Below, in pieces: positions 16,655-26,756 of a DNA stretch of 64,000 nucleotides. The stretch's first letter is position 1. Each line of letters begins with the position of its first letter. The translations under genes and the position numbers were made by a program. The notes under the pieces were generated by a model. That model worked only from the letters and a program-made list of their open reading frames with translations, was not told the origin of the DNA and did no database searches. This DNA is from Flavobacteriales bacterium (GTDB lineage: Bacteria > Bacteroidota > Bacteroidia > Flavobacteriales_F > PHOS-HE28): positions 186,001-250,000 of the forward strand of contig JADJVC010000006.1 in assembly GCA_016710685.1 (NCBI GenBank). The letters are read 5' to 3'.

Positions 16655-18556
16655 TCAATAAGCCCGCACGTTCTTCCCCTGCCGCCAATTGATGTATGCC
16701 CGGTTCACTACGCGGTTGCCGCCCGGTGTGGGGTAGTCGCCGGTGAAGTACCAGTCGCCGGTATGGTCGGGACACGCAGCATGCAGGCCTTCGATGCTCT
16801 GGTACACGATGTTCACCTCCGCCTTGATCTCCGGAGAGGTCAACAGCTCACCGATGCGTTTGCTGATCTGCTCCGCTGTGAACGGCCGGTAGATGTCTTT
16901 CACCACGTTGGTCTGTTCCGTGATCGGCCTGTCCACCATGGCAAGGCAGCGGTCGTACACATCGTCTATGATGTTCTCCTGCTTGGTCTCTTTCAAAAGA
17001 GAAATAGCTGCTTGGAAGGCTGCGAGGTCGCCCATTTTCGCCATGTCGATGCCGTAGCAATCGGGGTAGCGGATCTGCGGAGCGCTGCTCACCACCACGA
17101 TCTTCTTCGGTTCGAGGCGGTCCAACATTTTCAGGATGCTCTGCTTCAGCGTGGTGCCGCGCACGATGCTGTCGTCGATCACCACAAGCGAATCCACGCC
17201 GGCGCGCACGGTGCCGTAGGTGATGTCGTAAACGTGCGCCACGAGGTCGGCGCGTGAGTTCTCGTTGGTGATGAAGGTGCGCAGTTTCGCATCCTTGATC
17301 GCCACTTTTTCCATGCGCGGACGCAGCGAAAGGATGGCACGCAGCTTCGCCGGATCGGGCTTCGGGCCTAGCTCCAGGATGCGGCGCTCCTTCACACGGT
17401 CCAGCTCGTCCTCCATTTGCTTCAGCATACCGTACCACGCCACTTCCGCAGTGTTGGGGATGAACGAGAACACCGTGTTCTCCAAGTCGTGATCGATCAT
17501 TTCCAGGATCGCAGGGCATACGGAACGACCCAATGCGATGCGCTCCCGGTACACGTCCATGTCGCTGCCACGGCTGAAATAGATGCGCTCGAAACTGCAC
17601 GAGCGTTTTTCCAACGGTGGCAGAATTTCTTCCGTAGTGTACGAACCGTCCTTCTTCACGATCAACGCCTTTCCAGGTTCCAGTTCATGCACTTGGTCGA
17701 CTTTCAACCCGAAGGCGGTCTGGATCGCGGGGCGTTCGCTGGCCGCCACCACCACATCGTCATCCGCGTACCAAAAGCACGGGCGTATGCCGGCGGGATC
17801 GCGCAGCACGAAGGCATCGCCATGGCCAATGAGGCCCGCCAGCGCATAGCCGCCGTCGAAGTCTATGGCGCTTTGTTGAAGGATGCTCTTCACGTCCAGT
17901 TTCTCCTCGATCATCTTGGTGATCTGCCGGTCGTTGTAGCCGAGCTGGTGGTAAATACCGCGCAGCCGCTCGTTCTCCATGTCCAAAAAGTGCCCGATCT
18001 TCTCCAGCACCGTCATGGTATCGCTGCGCTCTTTCGGCGTTTGGCCAATGCTCACCAACAGGTTGAAGAGCTCGTCCACGTTGGTCATGTTGAAGTTACC
18101 CGCCACAACGAGATTGCGCGTGATCCAGTTGCTCAGGCGACGGCGTGGGTGGCAATTCTCCAGCTCGTCACGGCCGAAAGTGGCATAGCGCAGGTGGCCC
18201 AACAGCAGCTCGCCCGCGTAGGGTGCGACCTGCTTCATCAGTTCGGCATCGTTCTCCGCTTTTGGGTATTCCGCCAGCGCGGCACCAATACCGCGGTGGA
18301 TGCGGTCGAAGATCAGCTGGATGGCGTCCTTGGAAGTGCTGCGGTCGCGATCGATGAAGTTGGCACCCGGCGGTGGGTCCAGCTTGATGGTCGCCACGCC
18401 CGCACCGTCCTGGCCGCGGTTGTGCTGCTTCTCCATCAGCAGGTACAGCTTGGTGAGACCGTAAAGCGCGCTACCGTAGCGCTCCAGGTAGTGTGCCAAT
18501 GGTTTCCGCAAGCGGATGAAGGCCAGACCGCATTCGTGCTTGATCGCGTCGCTCAT
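16655..18556 (-). CDS. Amidophosphoribosyltransferase (long PurF-type glutamine amidotransferase)
   Basis: 633 residues, longer than classical PurF (about 470-500), as is usual for one Bacteroidota paralogue. The N-terminal class II glutaminase nucleophile is Cys9 in HECGLAFIR, exposed after propeptide removal. Other motifs: QHNRGQDGAG, LLLGHLRYATFG, and the phosphoribosyltransferase PRPP loop VVIDDSIVRGTT. It would catalyse PRPP plus glutamine to phosphoribosylamine, the first step of purine synthesis. ATG 18556 puts the Cys at the expected place; the upstream start at 18592 would not. purN lies 22 kb away, so purine genes are dispersed. Confidence 0.9.
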   Translation of the reverse strand: MSDAIKHECGLAFIRLRKPLAHYLERYGSALYGLTKLYLLMEKQHNRGQDGAGVATIKLDPPPGANFIDRDRSTSKDAIQLIFDRIHRGIGAALAEYPKAENDAELMKQVAPYAGELLLGHLRYATFGRDELENCHPRRRLSNWITRNLVVAGNFNMTNVDELFNLLVSIGQTPKERSDTMTVLEKIGHFLDMENERLRGIYHQLGYNDRQITKMIEEKLDVKSILQQSAIDFDGGYALAGLIGHGDAFVLRDPAGIRPCFWYADDDVVVAASERPAIQTAFGLKVDQVHELEPGKALIVKKDGSYTTEEILPPLEKRSCSFERIYFSRGSDMDVYRERIALGRSVCPAILEMIDHDLENTVFSFIPNTAEVAWYGMLKQMEDELDRVKERRILELGPKPDPAKLRAILSLRPRMEKVAIKDAKLRTFITNENSRADLVAHVYDITYGTVRAGVDSLVVIDDSIVRGTTLKQSILKMLDRLEPKKIVVVSSAPQIRYPDCYGIDMAKMGDLAAFQAAISLLKETKQENIIDDVYDRCLAMVDRPITEQTNVVKDIYRPFTAEQISKRIGELLTSPEIKAEVNIVYQSIEGLHAACPDHTGDWYFTGDYPTPGGNRVVNRAYINWRQGKNVRAY

Positions 18557-18758
18557 GGGATGTCCGTTGCGCCTTTCGGGGATGGGTGGCAAAGGTACGG
18601 ACTCGCACTCCGGGGTCTTCCGCAGGAAACCCGCAGCATTGATGCCTTCTTCTGAGTGCTCAAGGTCCGCTTCGCGAGACCTTGAGAGGAAGGCAACCTC
18701 CCGCTAACCGCGCGTGTCTTAGCTTGGGGCTTCCTTTCAAGTTTGCCCCTGGAACAGT
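18557..18758. other. Divergent intergenic region
   Basis: A 202-bp gap between the divergent amidotransferase and the large T9SS gene; both promoters should be here. It contains an imperfect inverted repeat around AAGGTCCGCTTCGCGAGACCTT at about 18661-18682. This could be an operator or the stem of a small RNA, but there is no further support. Confidence 0.35.
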
Positions 18759-21700
18759 TTGCGCCACCTTCTCAGCATATTCCTCGGCATTTCTTTCGCA
18801 GCGCTTTGGGCCTCGGAACCGCCCGTGGCGCGCTTTACGCAGAACAAGGGCCAATGGCCGGCACAAGTGGCCTACCGCACGCTGGTCCCCGGCGGTGCGC
18901 TCTTCGTGGAACGTAACGCGCTCACGTACACCTTGCATTCCGGCGGAGCGATGGAACAGCACGGACATGAACACCCCGGACCCGTGGAAGCTGAACATGC
19001 GCACGCATTCCGTGTTTCGTTCGAAGGTACGTTACAAGCCATGCCGGAAGGTGTGGCCAAGCAAAACTTTTACGAGAACTTTTTCCTGGGGAATGATCCC
19101 GCGAAGTGGGGTACGGGCTGCGCAGTGTTCGGCGCGGTTAAATTGAAAGAGTTGTACCCAGGTATCGACTTGCACATGGATGGAAGCGCGGGCTTGAAAT
19201 ACGACTTCATCGTAGCGCCAGGGGCGGATCCCGCGCAAGTGCGCTTACGTTTTGAAGGACAAGATGCTTTGCAATTGAAGGATGGAAGGCTCTTCGTGAA
19301 GACGACGGCCGGAACGGTGATAGAGGAAGCTCCAGTGGCTTACCAAGAAACAGAAGCGGGAAGAACAAGCGTGCGTTGCAAGTACAAGTTGAAAGGAACC
19401 AAGATCACCTTCGACTTGCCCGATGGTTTTGATCCATCACTTCCCTTGGTGATCGACCCCGTGCTCACTTTCGCTAGCTACAGTGGTAGCACGGCTGACA
19501 ATTTTGGCTTCACCGCCAGCTACGATGAAGGCGGCCACCTCTACGGCGGCGGCATTGTGTTCGGAAGCGGATACCCCAGCACCACCGGCGTACTTGATCC
19601 CTCCTTCAACGGTGGCGACATCGACATCGGCCTTACCAAATTCGCGCCCGACGGAACCTCGTTGATCTGGAGCACTTACATCGGCGGCTCCGGTAATGAA
19701 TGCCCGCACAGCTTGGTGGTGAATTCCAACAATGAGCTCTACATGTTCGGGTCCTCCGGCTCCACTAATTTCCCTACTACGGCCGGTGCTTACGATGGCT
19801 CCTTTAATGGCGGCACTGCCATCGGCTCCGGAAGCCCCACGTGGGCAGGCATGGGCGGCGGCTATGGCTACGAGCATGCCGATGGCACAGACATCGTGTT
19901 GGCGCATTTCAACGCATCCGCAACAGCATTGATCGCTTCCACATACATCGGCGGTTCCGGCAACGATGGCGTAAACAACATCCTGCCGCTGGCGCACAAT
20001 TACGGCGACCACTTCCGTGGTGAAGTGGCCCTCGATGCCTCGGAATGGCCGGTTGTGAACACTTCCACGCAAAGTGCCGACATCCCCGTGAGCCCGAACG
20101 CCCCGCAAACCACCTATGGTGACGGGGGCCAGGACGCTTACCTCTTCCGTATGAACCCCGCACTTTCTTCGCTGCAAGCCACGTATTACGGCGGCAGCGG
20201 CGCCGACAGCGGCTACGGCGTGCAGTTCGATTCCAATGGCCAGGTCTTCACCACCGGCGGCACTGTCAGCACCGATCTGGCCATGCCCGGTGCACCTTTC
20301 CAGGGCGCGAACAGCGGCGATGCCGATGGCTACGTTGCCCGGTGGAACTCGGATATCAGCTCGCTGCTTTCGTCCACATACCTCGGTACAGCAGCTTTCG
20401 ACCAAAGCTATTTCGTGCAGGTGGACGTGTTCGACAAGGTGTTCGTCGTAGGGCAAACGCACGGCGTTTGGCCGGTATCCCCGGGCGTATATGCCAATCC
20501 CGGCAGTTCGCAGTTCATCCAAAAACTCAGCAACGACCTCACCTCTTCGGAATGGTCCACGGTGATCGGCAGCGGGCAGGGCAATGAGGACATTTCGCCT
20601 TCAGCATTTCTCGTAAGCGACTGCGGACAGATCTACTTCAGCGGTTGGGGCGGCTTTGTGAATGCATACGGCCAAGCCGATAATAGTTCCACCAACGGAT
20701 TGACCGTGACGGCAGATGCTTTCCAACCCAGCACCGATGGCAATGATTTCTACCTTATGCTGCTGAACCCGGATGCCGTGTCCTTGAGCTACGCCACTTT
20801 TTTTGGTGGAAGCAGCGGCGAACACGTGGATGGCGGCACTTCCCGCTTTGACAAAAACGGCACCGTGTACCAAGCGGTGTGCGCTGGCTGCGGCAACAGC
20901 GACAACTTCCCGACCACCCCGGGCGCATGGAGCAATACGAACAACTCACTCAACTGCAACCTCGGCGTGTTCAAGTTCGAACTGGCGGTCCCCGTTGCAG
21001 ACATCAGTATCGACGGACCCAACACCATTTGCATTCCAGGCACCATCCAATTCGCCAACAACAGCACCGGCGGCGATACGTTCCAATGGGATTTCGGCGA
21101 TGGAACCACCAGCACGGATTTTGCCCCCGTCCATCTTTATACCGACACCGGCGCATTTACGGTGAGCATGGTAATGAGCGATAGCTACGGTTGCACCACC
21201 GGCGATTCCACCGATATTATCGTCTACAGCATCGCGCCGCCCGTGGCCAGCATTGCCCCTGTGTTGCCGATCTGCCCGGGCTCCGGCGTGCAAGTGCAGG
21301 CTTCGGAAGGTGTTGCGTGGGCATGGAACCCGGTGATCGGCGTAAGTGATGTCACCGTTGCAAACCCGGTAATTACCCCAACAAGCCCCACCACGTACAC
21401 CGTGGTGATCACCGGGGCATGCGGTGAAGACTCCGCCTCGGTGAGCATTGAATGGTTGACCCCAATGGGATCCGCCGGTTTGGACACCTCCACCTGTATC
21501 GGTACTGGAATCGCCTTGGCGGCCACGGGTGGTGGCACTTACGTGTGGTCGCAGAATAACACGCTGTCCGGTTTGAATGTGCCCGACCCCATCGCCACGC
21601 CGACGGATTCCACCGTATATCATGTGGCCATCACCACGCCGGACGGATGCTTGGTAAACGACTCGGTACTCGTTACCGTGTTCTATTCCCCGCCGCTGCC

Positions 21701-22619
21701 CGCACTCACGGATACGGCGATCTGCTCCGGCGGTTCCGCCACCATTACCACAGGTGCTGCAGCTTGGTACCAGTGGCAAGATCTTCCCGGCATTTCCGCC
21801 ACCAACACGCAATCCGTTACTGTTTCGCCAACGGTGCCCACTTTATATATCGTGCAGTTGAACAACGCGTGCGGAACGGTTTTGGACAGTGCTTACGTGG
21901 GCATCAATGTGGTACAGGCGATCGCTTGGCCGGACACGTTGGTGTGCCCGGGTGAACCTGTTGTGCTGCATGCGAGCGGTGGCGTTGCGTACAACTGGGC
22001 CGCTGGTTCTTCAACGGATGAGCTGGTGCTGGACCCTGCGCAAGCAGGCACTTTTACCGTTGTGGTCACCGATGCCCTCGGTTGTTTCGCCAGCGCGAAC
22101 GCCGTAGTGCAGCTTTATCCCGAAGGCGAAGTGTTTGCTGGCCCGGACGTCTTCATCGATTGGGGCGAAAGTGCCGTGCTCTCTGCTTCCGGAACCGGTA
22201 CATTCATTTGGTCGCCCGATTCCGCATTGAGCTGTACCGAATGTGCGCAAACGCACGCGTCGCCCTTGGAAACAACGAACTACATAGTGAGCGCGATCGA
22301 TACCAACGGATGCATCGCTACCGACCAGGTCACGGTGTTTTTCCGCGGTTCGCTCTTCGTTCCGAACACCTTCACGCCCGATGGCGATGGCATCAACGAA
22401 CTCTTCCACGCCATAACCCGCGAGGTGAAAACGTTCCGCATGGAAGTCTTCAACCGCTGGGGCCAGTTGATCTTTAGCACCGACGACCCCAATGGTGCGT
22501 GGAACGGCACCTACAAAGGAGAGCCTTCGCCAGTCGGCGTTTACGTATGGCAAGTGGACATGCTGGAAATCGGTGGAACATCGCGCCATGCGCGCGGCCA
22601 CGTTACGCTGCTCAGGTAA
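18759..22619 (+). CDS. Large T9SS-secreted protein: DUF7948-like, SBBP repeats, PKD and gliding-motility C-terminal domain
   Basis: 1286 residues. A TTG start gives a good signal peptide (LLSIFLGISFAALWA); no ATG is available nearby. Residues about 25-235 (FTQNKGQWPAQVAYRT, GIDLHMDGS.. YDFIVAPGADP) match the DUF7948 module. Beta-propeller-like SBBP repeats follow to about 740 (STYIGGSGND units). A PKD domain (FQWDFGDGTTS) and Ig-like modules come next. The end (VPNTFTPDGDGINE, FNRWGQLIF, PVGVYVWQ) is the type B T9SS/gliding-motility-associated C-terminal domain. It should be secreted to the cell surface as an adhesin or matrix component. Its 3' end overlaps the convergent ACMSD gene by 8 bp. 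Confidence 0.9.
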   Translation: MRHLLSIFLGISFAALWASEPPVARFTQNKGQWPAQVAYRTLVPGGALFVERNALTYTLHSGGAMEQHGHEHPGPVEAEHAHAFRVSFEGTLQAMPEGVAKQNFYENFFLGNDPAKWGTGCAVFGAVKLKELYPGIDLHMDGSAGLKYDFIVAPGADPAQVRLRFEGQDALQLKDGRLFVKTTAGTVIEEAPVAYQETEAGRTSVRCKYKLKGTKITFDLPDGFDPSLPLVIDPVLTFASYSGSTADNFGFTASYDEGGHLYGGGIVFGSGYPSTTGVLDPSFNGGDIDIGLTKFAPDGTSLIWSTYIGGSGNECPHSLVVNSNNELYMFGSSGSTNFPTTAGAYDGSFNGGTAIGSGSPTWAGMGGGYGYEHADGTDIVLAHFNASATALIASTYIGGSGNDGVNNILPLAHNYGDHFRGEVALDASEWPVVNTSTQSADIPVSPNAPQTTYGDGGQDAYLFRMNPALSSLQATYYGGSGADSGYGVQFDSNGQVFTTGGTVSTDLAMPGAPFQGANSGDADGYVARWNSDISSLLSSTYLGTAAFDQSYFVQVDVFDKVFVVGQTHGVWPVSPGVYANPGSSQFIQKLSNDLTSSEWSTVIGSGQGNEDISPSAFLVSDCGQIYFSGWGGFVNAYGQADNSSTNGLTVTADAFQPSTDGNDFYLMLLNPDAVSLSYATFFGGSSGEHVDGGTSRFDKNGTVYQAVCAGCGNSDNFPTTPGAWSNTNNSLNCNLGVFKFELAVPVADISIDGPNTICIPGTIQFANNSTGGDTFQWDFGDGTTSTDFAPVHLYTDTGAFTVSMVMSDSYGCTTGDSTDIIVYSIAPPVASIAPVLPICPGSGVQVQASEGVAWAWNPVIGVSDVTVANPVITPTSPTTYTVVITGACGEDSASVSIEWLTPMGSAGLDTSTCIGTGIALAATGGGTYVWSQNNTLSGLNVPDPIATPTDSTVYHVAITTPDGCLVNDSVLVTVFYSPPLPALTDTAICSGGSATITTGAAAWYQWQDLPGISATNTQSVTVSPTVPTLYIVQLNNACGTVLDSAYVGINVVQAIAWPDTLVCPGEPVVLHASGGVAYNWAAGSSTDELVLDPAQAGTFTVVVTDALGCFASANAVVQLYPEGEVFAGPDVFIDWGESAVLSASGTGTFIWSPDSALSCTECAQTHASPLETTNYIVSAIDTNGCIATDQVTVFFRGSLFVPNTFTPDGDGINELFHAITREVKTFRMEVFNRWGQLIFSTDDPNGAWNGTYKGEPSPVGVYVWQVDMLEIGGTSRHARGHVTLLR

Positions 22620-23628
22620 ACGCTTCCCGCTTCAAGTCCAGCCACGCCAAGGCCGATCCACTTAGCAATTGCTCTTTCTGCTTGTCGTCCCAAGGCATGG
22701 AATGGATCAACGAGCCGGGTTCCAATTCGCCTAGCGGGAACGGATAGTCTGTGCCCAAGGCCACTTTGTCCGCGCCGCAGAGGTCCACGATGTACTGTAG
22801 GAGAACAGGATCATGCACCAAGGAATCCAGCCAGAACTTGCCGAGATGCTCGCGCGGCGGCACGGGGTTGTCCACTGCGCACAAGTCTGGGCGTACATCA
22901 AAGCCGTGCTGAATGCGCGGAAATGTGCCGGGGAATGAGCCGCCACCATGCGCAAAGGCCACGCGCAGTTTCGGCAACTTTTGGAACAGCCCGCTGAACA
23001 TCATGCTCGTGAGGGCGATGGTGGTTTCCACGGGCATCGCCACCAGCCATGGCATCCAATACTTGTCCATGCGCTCCTTGCCGAGCATGTCCCAGGGATG
23101 CACGAACACGGCCATGCCCAGTTCTTCGCACGCTTGGAAAATGGGCAGCAGCCGCGGTTCGCCGAGGTTCACGTTTTCTATGTGCGTACCGATCTGAATG
23201 CCCTTCAGGCCGATCTTTTTGCAACGCTCCAATTCCTGAACGGCCAGTTCGGTATCCTGCATGGGCAATGTGCCCAGCCCGATAAAACGCTTGGGGTGCT
23301 TCTCCACGATCCCAGCGATGTGGTCGTTCAAGAACATCGCCAAATTCAACGTGTCCTTCGGCTTGGCCCAGTAGCTGAACATCACCGGCACCGTGCTCAG
23401 TACTTGCACATGCACACGGAACGCATCGTTCTCGCGCATGCGCACTGCGGGGTCCCAAACATTGGCTTCCACCTCGCGGAAGAAGCGGTCGTCCATCATC
23501 ATTCGCGCGCAGCCGGGGCGGTGGTGGTCCAAATGAATGAAACCGCCGTAGCCGAATTTCCGGCCGAAATCCGGAATGTCCTGCGGAAGGATGTGCGTGT
23601 GGATGTCCACCGTGAACAGCTCGGCCAT
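22612..23628 (-). CDS. nbaD: 2-amino-3-carboxymuconate-6-semialdehyde decarboxylase (ACMSD)
   Basis: 338 residues, an amidohydrolase-superfamily zinc enzyme. Resemblance to animal and bacterial ACMSD is strong along the whole length: VDIHTHILP (metal His pair), FGYGGFIHLDHH, VQVLSTVPVMFSYWAKP, GLGTLPMQ, FVHPWDML, FAHGGGSFP and LGTDYPFPLGELEPG. The enzyme decarboxylates the unstable product of 3-hydroxyanthranilate cleavage and so diverts the kynurenine pathway from NAD synthesis to catabolism. It lies 7 bp after the dioxygenase gene, forming a two-gene operon in biochemical order. Confidence 0.95.
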   Translation of the reverse strand: MAELFTVDIHTHILPQDIPDFGRKFGYGGFIHLDHHRPGCARMMMDDRFFREVEANVWDPAVRMRENDAFRVHVQVLSTVPVMFSYWAKPKDTLNLAMFLNDHIAGIVEKHPKRFIGLGTLPMQDTELAVQELERCKKIGLKGIQIGTHIENVNLGEPRLLPIFQACEELGMAVFVHPWDMLGKERMDKYWMPWLVAMPVETTIALTSMMFSGLFQKLPKLRVAFAHGGGSFPGTFPRIQHGFDVRPDLCAVDNPVPPREHLGKFWLDSLVHDPVLLQYIVDLCGADKVALGTDYPFPLGELEPGSLIHSMPWDDKQKEQLLSGSALAWLDLKREAFT

Positions 23629-23635
23629 GGCGGGG

Positions 23636-24166
23636 CTAAACGAAGCGCGGATCGGATTCCATCACGGTGCCGCACTTGGTGCAGGTGCGCAATTTTTCAC
23701 TGGAATAGAATTTCTTGAACCGCGGCAAAAAGTCCTTCTCAATGTCGTGCAGCACGAAAAATTCCTCGTACAATTTGTGGTTGCAATTTTCGCAGAACCA
23801 CATCAACCCGTCCTTCATCTCCCGGTCGTCGCGCTTGGCTTCCACCACCAAGCCCACGGTGTTCGCGGGGCGGCGCGGCTGATGCGGCGTGCGCGCCGGC
23901 AACAGGAACATCTCGCCTTCTTTGATCGTGATCGTTACCGCCTTGCCGTTCTCCTGCACGCCCACTTCTATGTCGCCTTCGATCTGTAAGAAGATCTCCT
24001 CGGTCTCGTTCCAGTGGTAGTCTTTCCGCGCGTTGGGGCCACCAACAGCCATCACGATGAAGTCGCCGGCATCAGCATACAAATTCTTGTTGCCCACCGG
24101 GGGCTTCAGCAGGTCGCGGTGTTCGTTCACCCAGCGCCGCAGGTCGAAGGGGCGTTTAATGCTCAT
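23636..24166 (-). CDS. nbaC: 3-hydroxyanthranilate 3,4-dioxygenase
   Basis: 176-residue cupin dioxygenase. Iron ligands are seen in DYHWNETEEIF (His and Glu) and in RTPHQPRRP (His). The C-terminus has the rubredoxin-like zinc site typical of bacterial enzymes: CENCNHKLYEEFF and CTKCG. It opens the ring of 3-hydroxyanthranilate to 2-amino-3-carboxymuconate semialdehyde, the substrate of the next enzyme. The first part (KRPFDLRRWVNEHRDLLKPPVGN) is also family-typical. The upstream tryptophan-degrading genes (dioxygenase, kynurenine monooxygenase, kynureninase) are not in this window. Confidence 0.96.
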   Translation of the reverse strand: MSIKRPFDLRRWVNEHRDLLKPPVGNKNLYADAGDFIVMAVGGPNARKDYHWNETEEIFLQIEGDIEVGVQENGKAVTITIKEGEMFLLPARTPHQPRRPANTVGLVVEAKRDDREMKDGLMWFCENCNHKLYEEFFVLHDIEKDFLPRFKKFYSSEKLRTCTKCGTVMESDPRFV

Positions 24167-24274
24167 GGTTCCGTCTTGGATGCCGAAAGTACGGAGAGCG
24201 GGCGTGACAGATCTTCCTTTTCGCGAGCTTTACCTGCCGTAGGCATGGGAGGAACGACGAAGCAGACCGGTAGA

Positions 24275-24288
24275 ACTGCCAACTGCCA
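24275..24288. repeat. Two tandem ACTGCCA heptamers
   Basis: Two exact 7-bp units in the 126-bp gap between the T9SS gene and the dioxygenase gene. They are short on their own, but of the same period as the larger arrays elsewhere. Confidence 0.4.
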
Positions 24289-24292
24289 CTCC

Positions 24293-26644
24293 CTACCGCA
24301 CTGTGAAACGCGCAATACTCGTTCCTTCAGCAGAAGCGATCCGCAGTAAATAGCTGCCGGGATGTAACGTTCCCACCAGGTCCATGGCATGGCCGGTGCC
24401 TTGCAGCAGTTGCGCCGTTTCAGCATGGACGATCCGCCCGCTCAGGTCCAGCACAGTGACCTGTGCGTCCTTCGCGGAAACAGCGGGAACCAGTGTGAAG
24501 GCGCCATTGCCGGGGTTGGGATAGATCATCGCTGAAGACGCGATAGTTGGGCGCATAATTCCGATGGTGATGTCACCAACCGCGCACAGGCTGAAAGAGC
24601 CCGGCGTGCCCGTGCTGTCCGTGAACACACGGACCAGATACGTGCTGTCAGCGTCCACGTCCAAGAGCAAGGTGTCGCTTCCCGTGGCGCACATCAGGCT
24701 TGTGTCGCCGCACGCGGCCATCACTTCCATGCCCGCGCCCGCGATGGTGCCCGATGTCAACACGAGCTGCACTTGCTCATACGTTCCGGCAGCAAAGCTG
24801 AACCACACATCACTGTAGCTGCTGTCAGTTGCACAAGCGGGCATTGCGCCGCCGCTCGTTGCGCCATTGTTGTCGCCGGCAACGGCATAGGTGCCGCAGG
24901 AATCCGGCGTGGAAACCGTGAGCGCAATGGCTTGCGCGCAATCATCGTTCACCGGGGGAACGATCAACGGTCCGCAAGCAGTGGCCGTGAGGGTGATCAC
25001 GTAGATCCCCATCGCACTGTCCGGCTGCATCAGCACCGGGATCCAATAGGTCCCGGCAACCAGATCGGTAAATGTTTCCGTGAAACTGCCGTCAGCGCAA
25101 GTGTCCGTGCTGAATGGCGCGGTGACCACGGTGTCCGCACAATCCGCATAAAGTCCCGTGGCATAAGCCGCGAAACCGGTGCCGCAATAATCCAACGAAA
25201 CAGTGGCGCAGGTGTCCAGCGTGAACGCCTCCCAGGCGCTCGCAAAACCCAAGCCTTCGGTATCCGTTGCGCCGGTGTTATTGTCGGACAATACCACCGT
25301 TTGGCCCGGTGAAAGGAGCCACTGCACGGCGTTGACGCAACTGTCGTTCACCAAGGGGGCAACGCCGCATGCGGCCGCGCTCAGGTGGATGGTGTAAACG
25401 CCCATGGCGCTGTCCGGCTGCATCAGCACGGGGATCCAATAGGTGCCGGCGGGAAGCCCCGTGAAGGTCTGGCTCAGTGCACCATCAACGCAAGTGTCCG
25501 TGGCGGTAGGCGCGACCAACGTAGTAGCCGGACAGTTGGTGTAGAGGCCGGTGGCAAAAGCGCTGAACGCCGTGCCGCAATAGTCCAAGGTCATGTTGGT
25601 ACAGGTGGCCACGCTGAAATTCTCCCACACCAGCGTGTCGGGCAGCCCGTCATTGGCGGTGGCGCCCGTGTTGTCCCCGGTAAATGTCAACGTCCCTCCA
25701 ACGCCAATGCCGTGCGGCGTGGCGTTCGCGCAGCCGTCGTTGGCCGGCGGACCACTGCACGCCGTAGCGCTGACGTTGATGGTGTACGCGCCCAGGGCAT
25801 AGTCCGTCTGCATCAATACGGGTATCCAGTAGGTGCCCGCCGAAAGTCCGGTGAAGCGCTGCAACAAAGCACCAGCAGCACAGGTGTCCGCGCTGTCCGC
25901 GACGATGAGCGCAGATGGCGGGCAGTCGCTGTAAAGGCCTGTGGCATAATCCGCGAAGGTGGTTCCGCAGTAGTCCAGTACCACATCAGCACAACTCGCC
26001 AGGGTAAAGCTTTCCCACACCGAGGCATAGCCCAGGCCCTCGCCATCGGTGGCTCCCGTGTTGTCGCCGGAGATCACCAACGTGTCTCCGTTGGCCAATG
26101 CATGTGCCGCAGCGCCGCTGCACAGGTCGTTGGCCGGGCCGCTTCCCGCACAGGCCGTGGCTGAAACAGTCAGCTCATAATCACCGATCGGGCCGGTCTG
26201 GTCGGCCCAAATGGGGTAGTACCACGTGCCTGCGGGCAGGTCGTAATGGTGGATCGTCGGCTCTCCGTCCACGCATTCGGTGCTGTTGTAGTCGCTGCTC
26301 ACCACCAACTGGTCCGCGGGGCATTGCGCCGTTAATACTTCCCAGAAGTATTGGTTGCCGAATGCCGTTGGTGAGCCACAGAACGAAAGTGCCACGTTTG
26401 CGCACTGCGTGGTCGTGAAGGCCGCCCACACCACGGGTATGCCGTAGTTGTCCAAGCCGGAACCGGGTACGTTGTCGCCAGCGATGGTGGCACCCACGGT
26501 GTTGCCGGTGAACACCACCGAGCTGCCGACCGACAACAATTCAGGCGTTACCGAACTGCACAAGTCGTTCACCGGCTGGGCCAGTACCGTGAAGGCGTTC
26601 AACAAAGAGGCGGAGAGCAGCGCGAGCGTAAGGGTTCTTGACAT
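24293..26644 (-). CDS. T9SS-secreted protein with five tandem extracellular repeats
   Basis: 783 residues. A signal peptide (TLALLSASLLNAFTVLAQ) is followed by five related blocks of roughly 130 residues. Each begins with a variant of PxNDxC and contains DNTGAT, SxDTCxxG and AGTYWIPVLMQ; paired cysteines suggest disulfides. The last about 80 residues (YPNPGNGAFTL, DLSGRIVHAE, PGSYLLRI) form a type A T9SS sorting domain. The protein should be exported and attached to the surface. The start at 26644 begins the signal peptide; the longer upstream frame overlaps the divergent SDR gene. Function unknown, perhaps adhesion or glycan binding. Confidence 0.87.
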   Translation of the reverse strand: MSRTLTLALLSASLLNAFTVLAQPVNDLCSSVTPELLSVGSSVVFTGNTVGATIAGDNVPGSGLDNYGIPVVWAAFTTTQCANVALSFCGSPTAFGNQYFWEVLTAQCPADQLVVSSDYNSTECVDGEPTIHHYDLPAGTWYYPIWADQTGPIGDYELTVSATACAGSGPANDLCSGAAAHALANGDTLVISGDNTGATDGEGLGYASVWESFTLASCADVVLDYCGTTFADYATGLYSDCPPSALIVADSADTCAAGALLQRFTGLSAGTYWIPVLMQTDYALGAYTINVSATACSGPPANDGCANATPHGIGVGGTLTFTGDNTGATANDGLPDTLVWENFSVATCTNMTLDYCGTAFSAFATGLYTNCPATTLVAPTATDTCVDGALSQTFTGLPAGTYWIPVLMQPDSAMGVYTIHLSAAACGVAPLVNDSCVNAVQWLLSPGQTVVLSDNNTGATDTEGLGFASAWEAFTLDTCATVSLDYCGTGFAAYATGLYADCADTVVTAPFSTDTCADGSFTETFTDLVAGTYWIPVLMQPDSAMGIYVITLTATACGPLIVPPVNDDCAQAIALTVSTPDSCGTYAVAGDNNGATSGGAMPACATDSSYSDVWFSFAAGTYEQVQLVLTSGTIAGAGMEVMAACGDTSLMCATGSDTLLLDVDADSTYLVRVFTDSTGTPGSFSLCAVGDITIGIMRPTIASSAMIYPNPGNGAFTLVPAVSAKDAQVTVLDLSGRIVHAETAQLLQGTGHAMDLVGTLHPGSYLLRIASAEGTSIARFTVR
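24959..26581 (-). repeat. Tandem coding repeats of about 390-440 bp
   Basis: Four consecutive in-frame repeat units inside the T9SS gene, starting near 26581, 26143, 25752 and 25361 on the minus strand, with a diverged fifth from 24958. Units 2 and 3 are each about 391 bp. They share strings such as GTCCGGCTGCATCAGCAC and TAGTCCA. Such units can recombine and vary in number, and can cause assembly collapse. Confidence 0.75.
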
Positions 26645-26756
26645 GAGTTGATCTTGGGTGACAACAGCGGAACCCGCTCCGTAGGCATGGCCTTCAGGAC
26701 GGGTTCGTTGCATTTTTTGAAGCCGTGCAAAGATAGCCCAACCTACTTTAGCGGCC

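Noticed and set aside
17417..18655. 412-codon plus-strand open frame opposite the amidophosphoribosyltransferase
   Set aside because: Shadow frame of a conserved enzyme; no signal peptide or domain.
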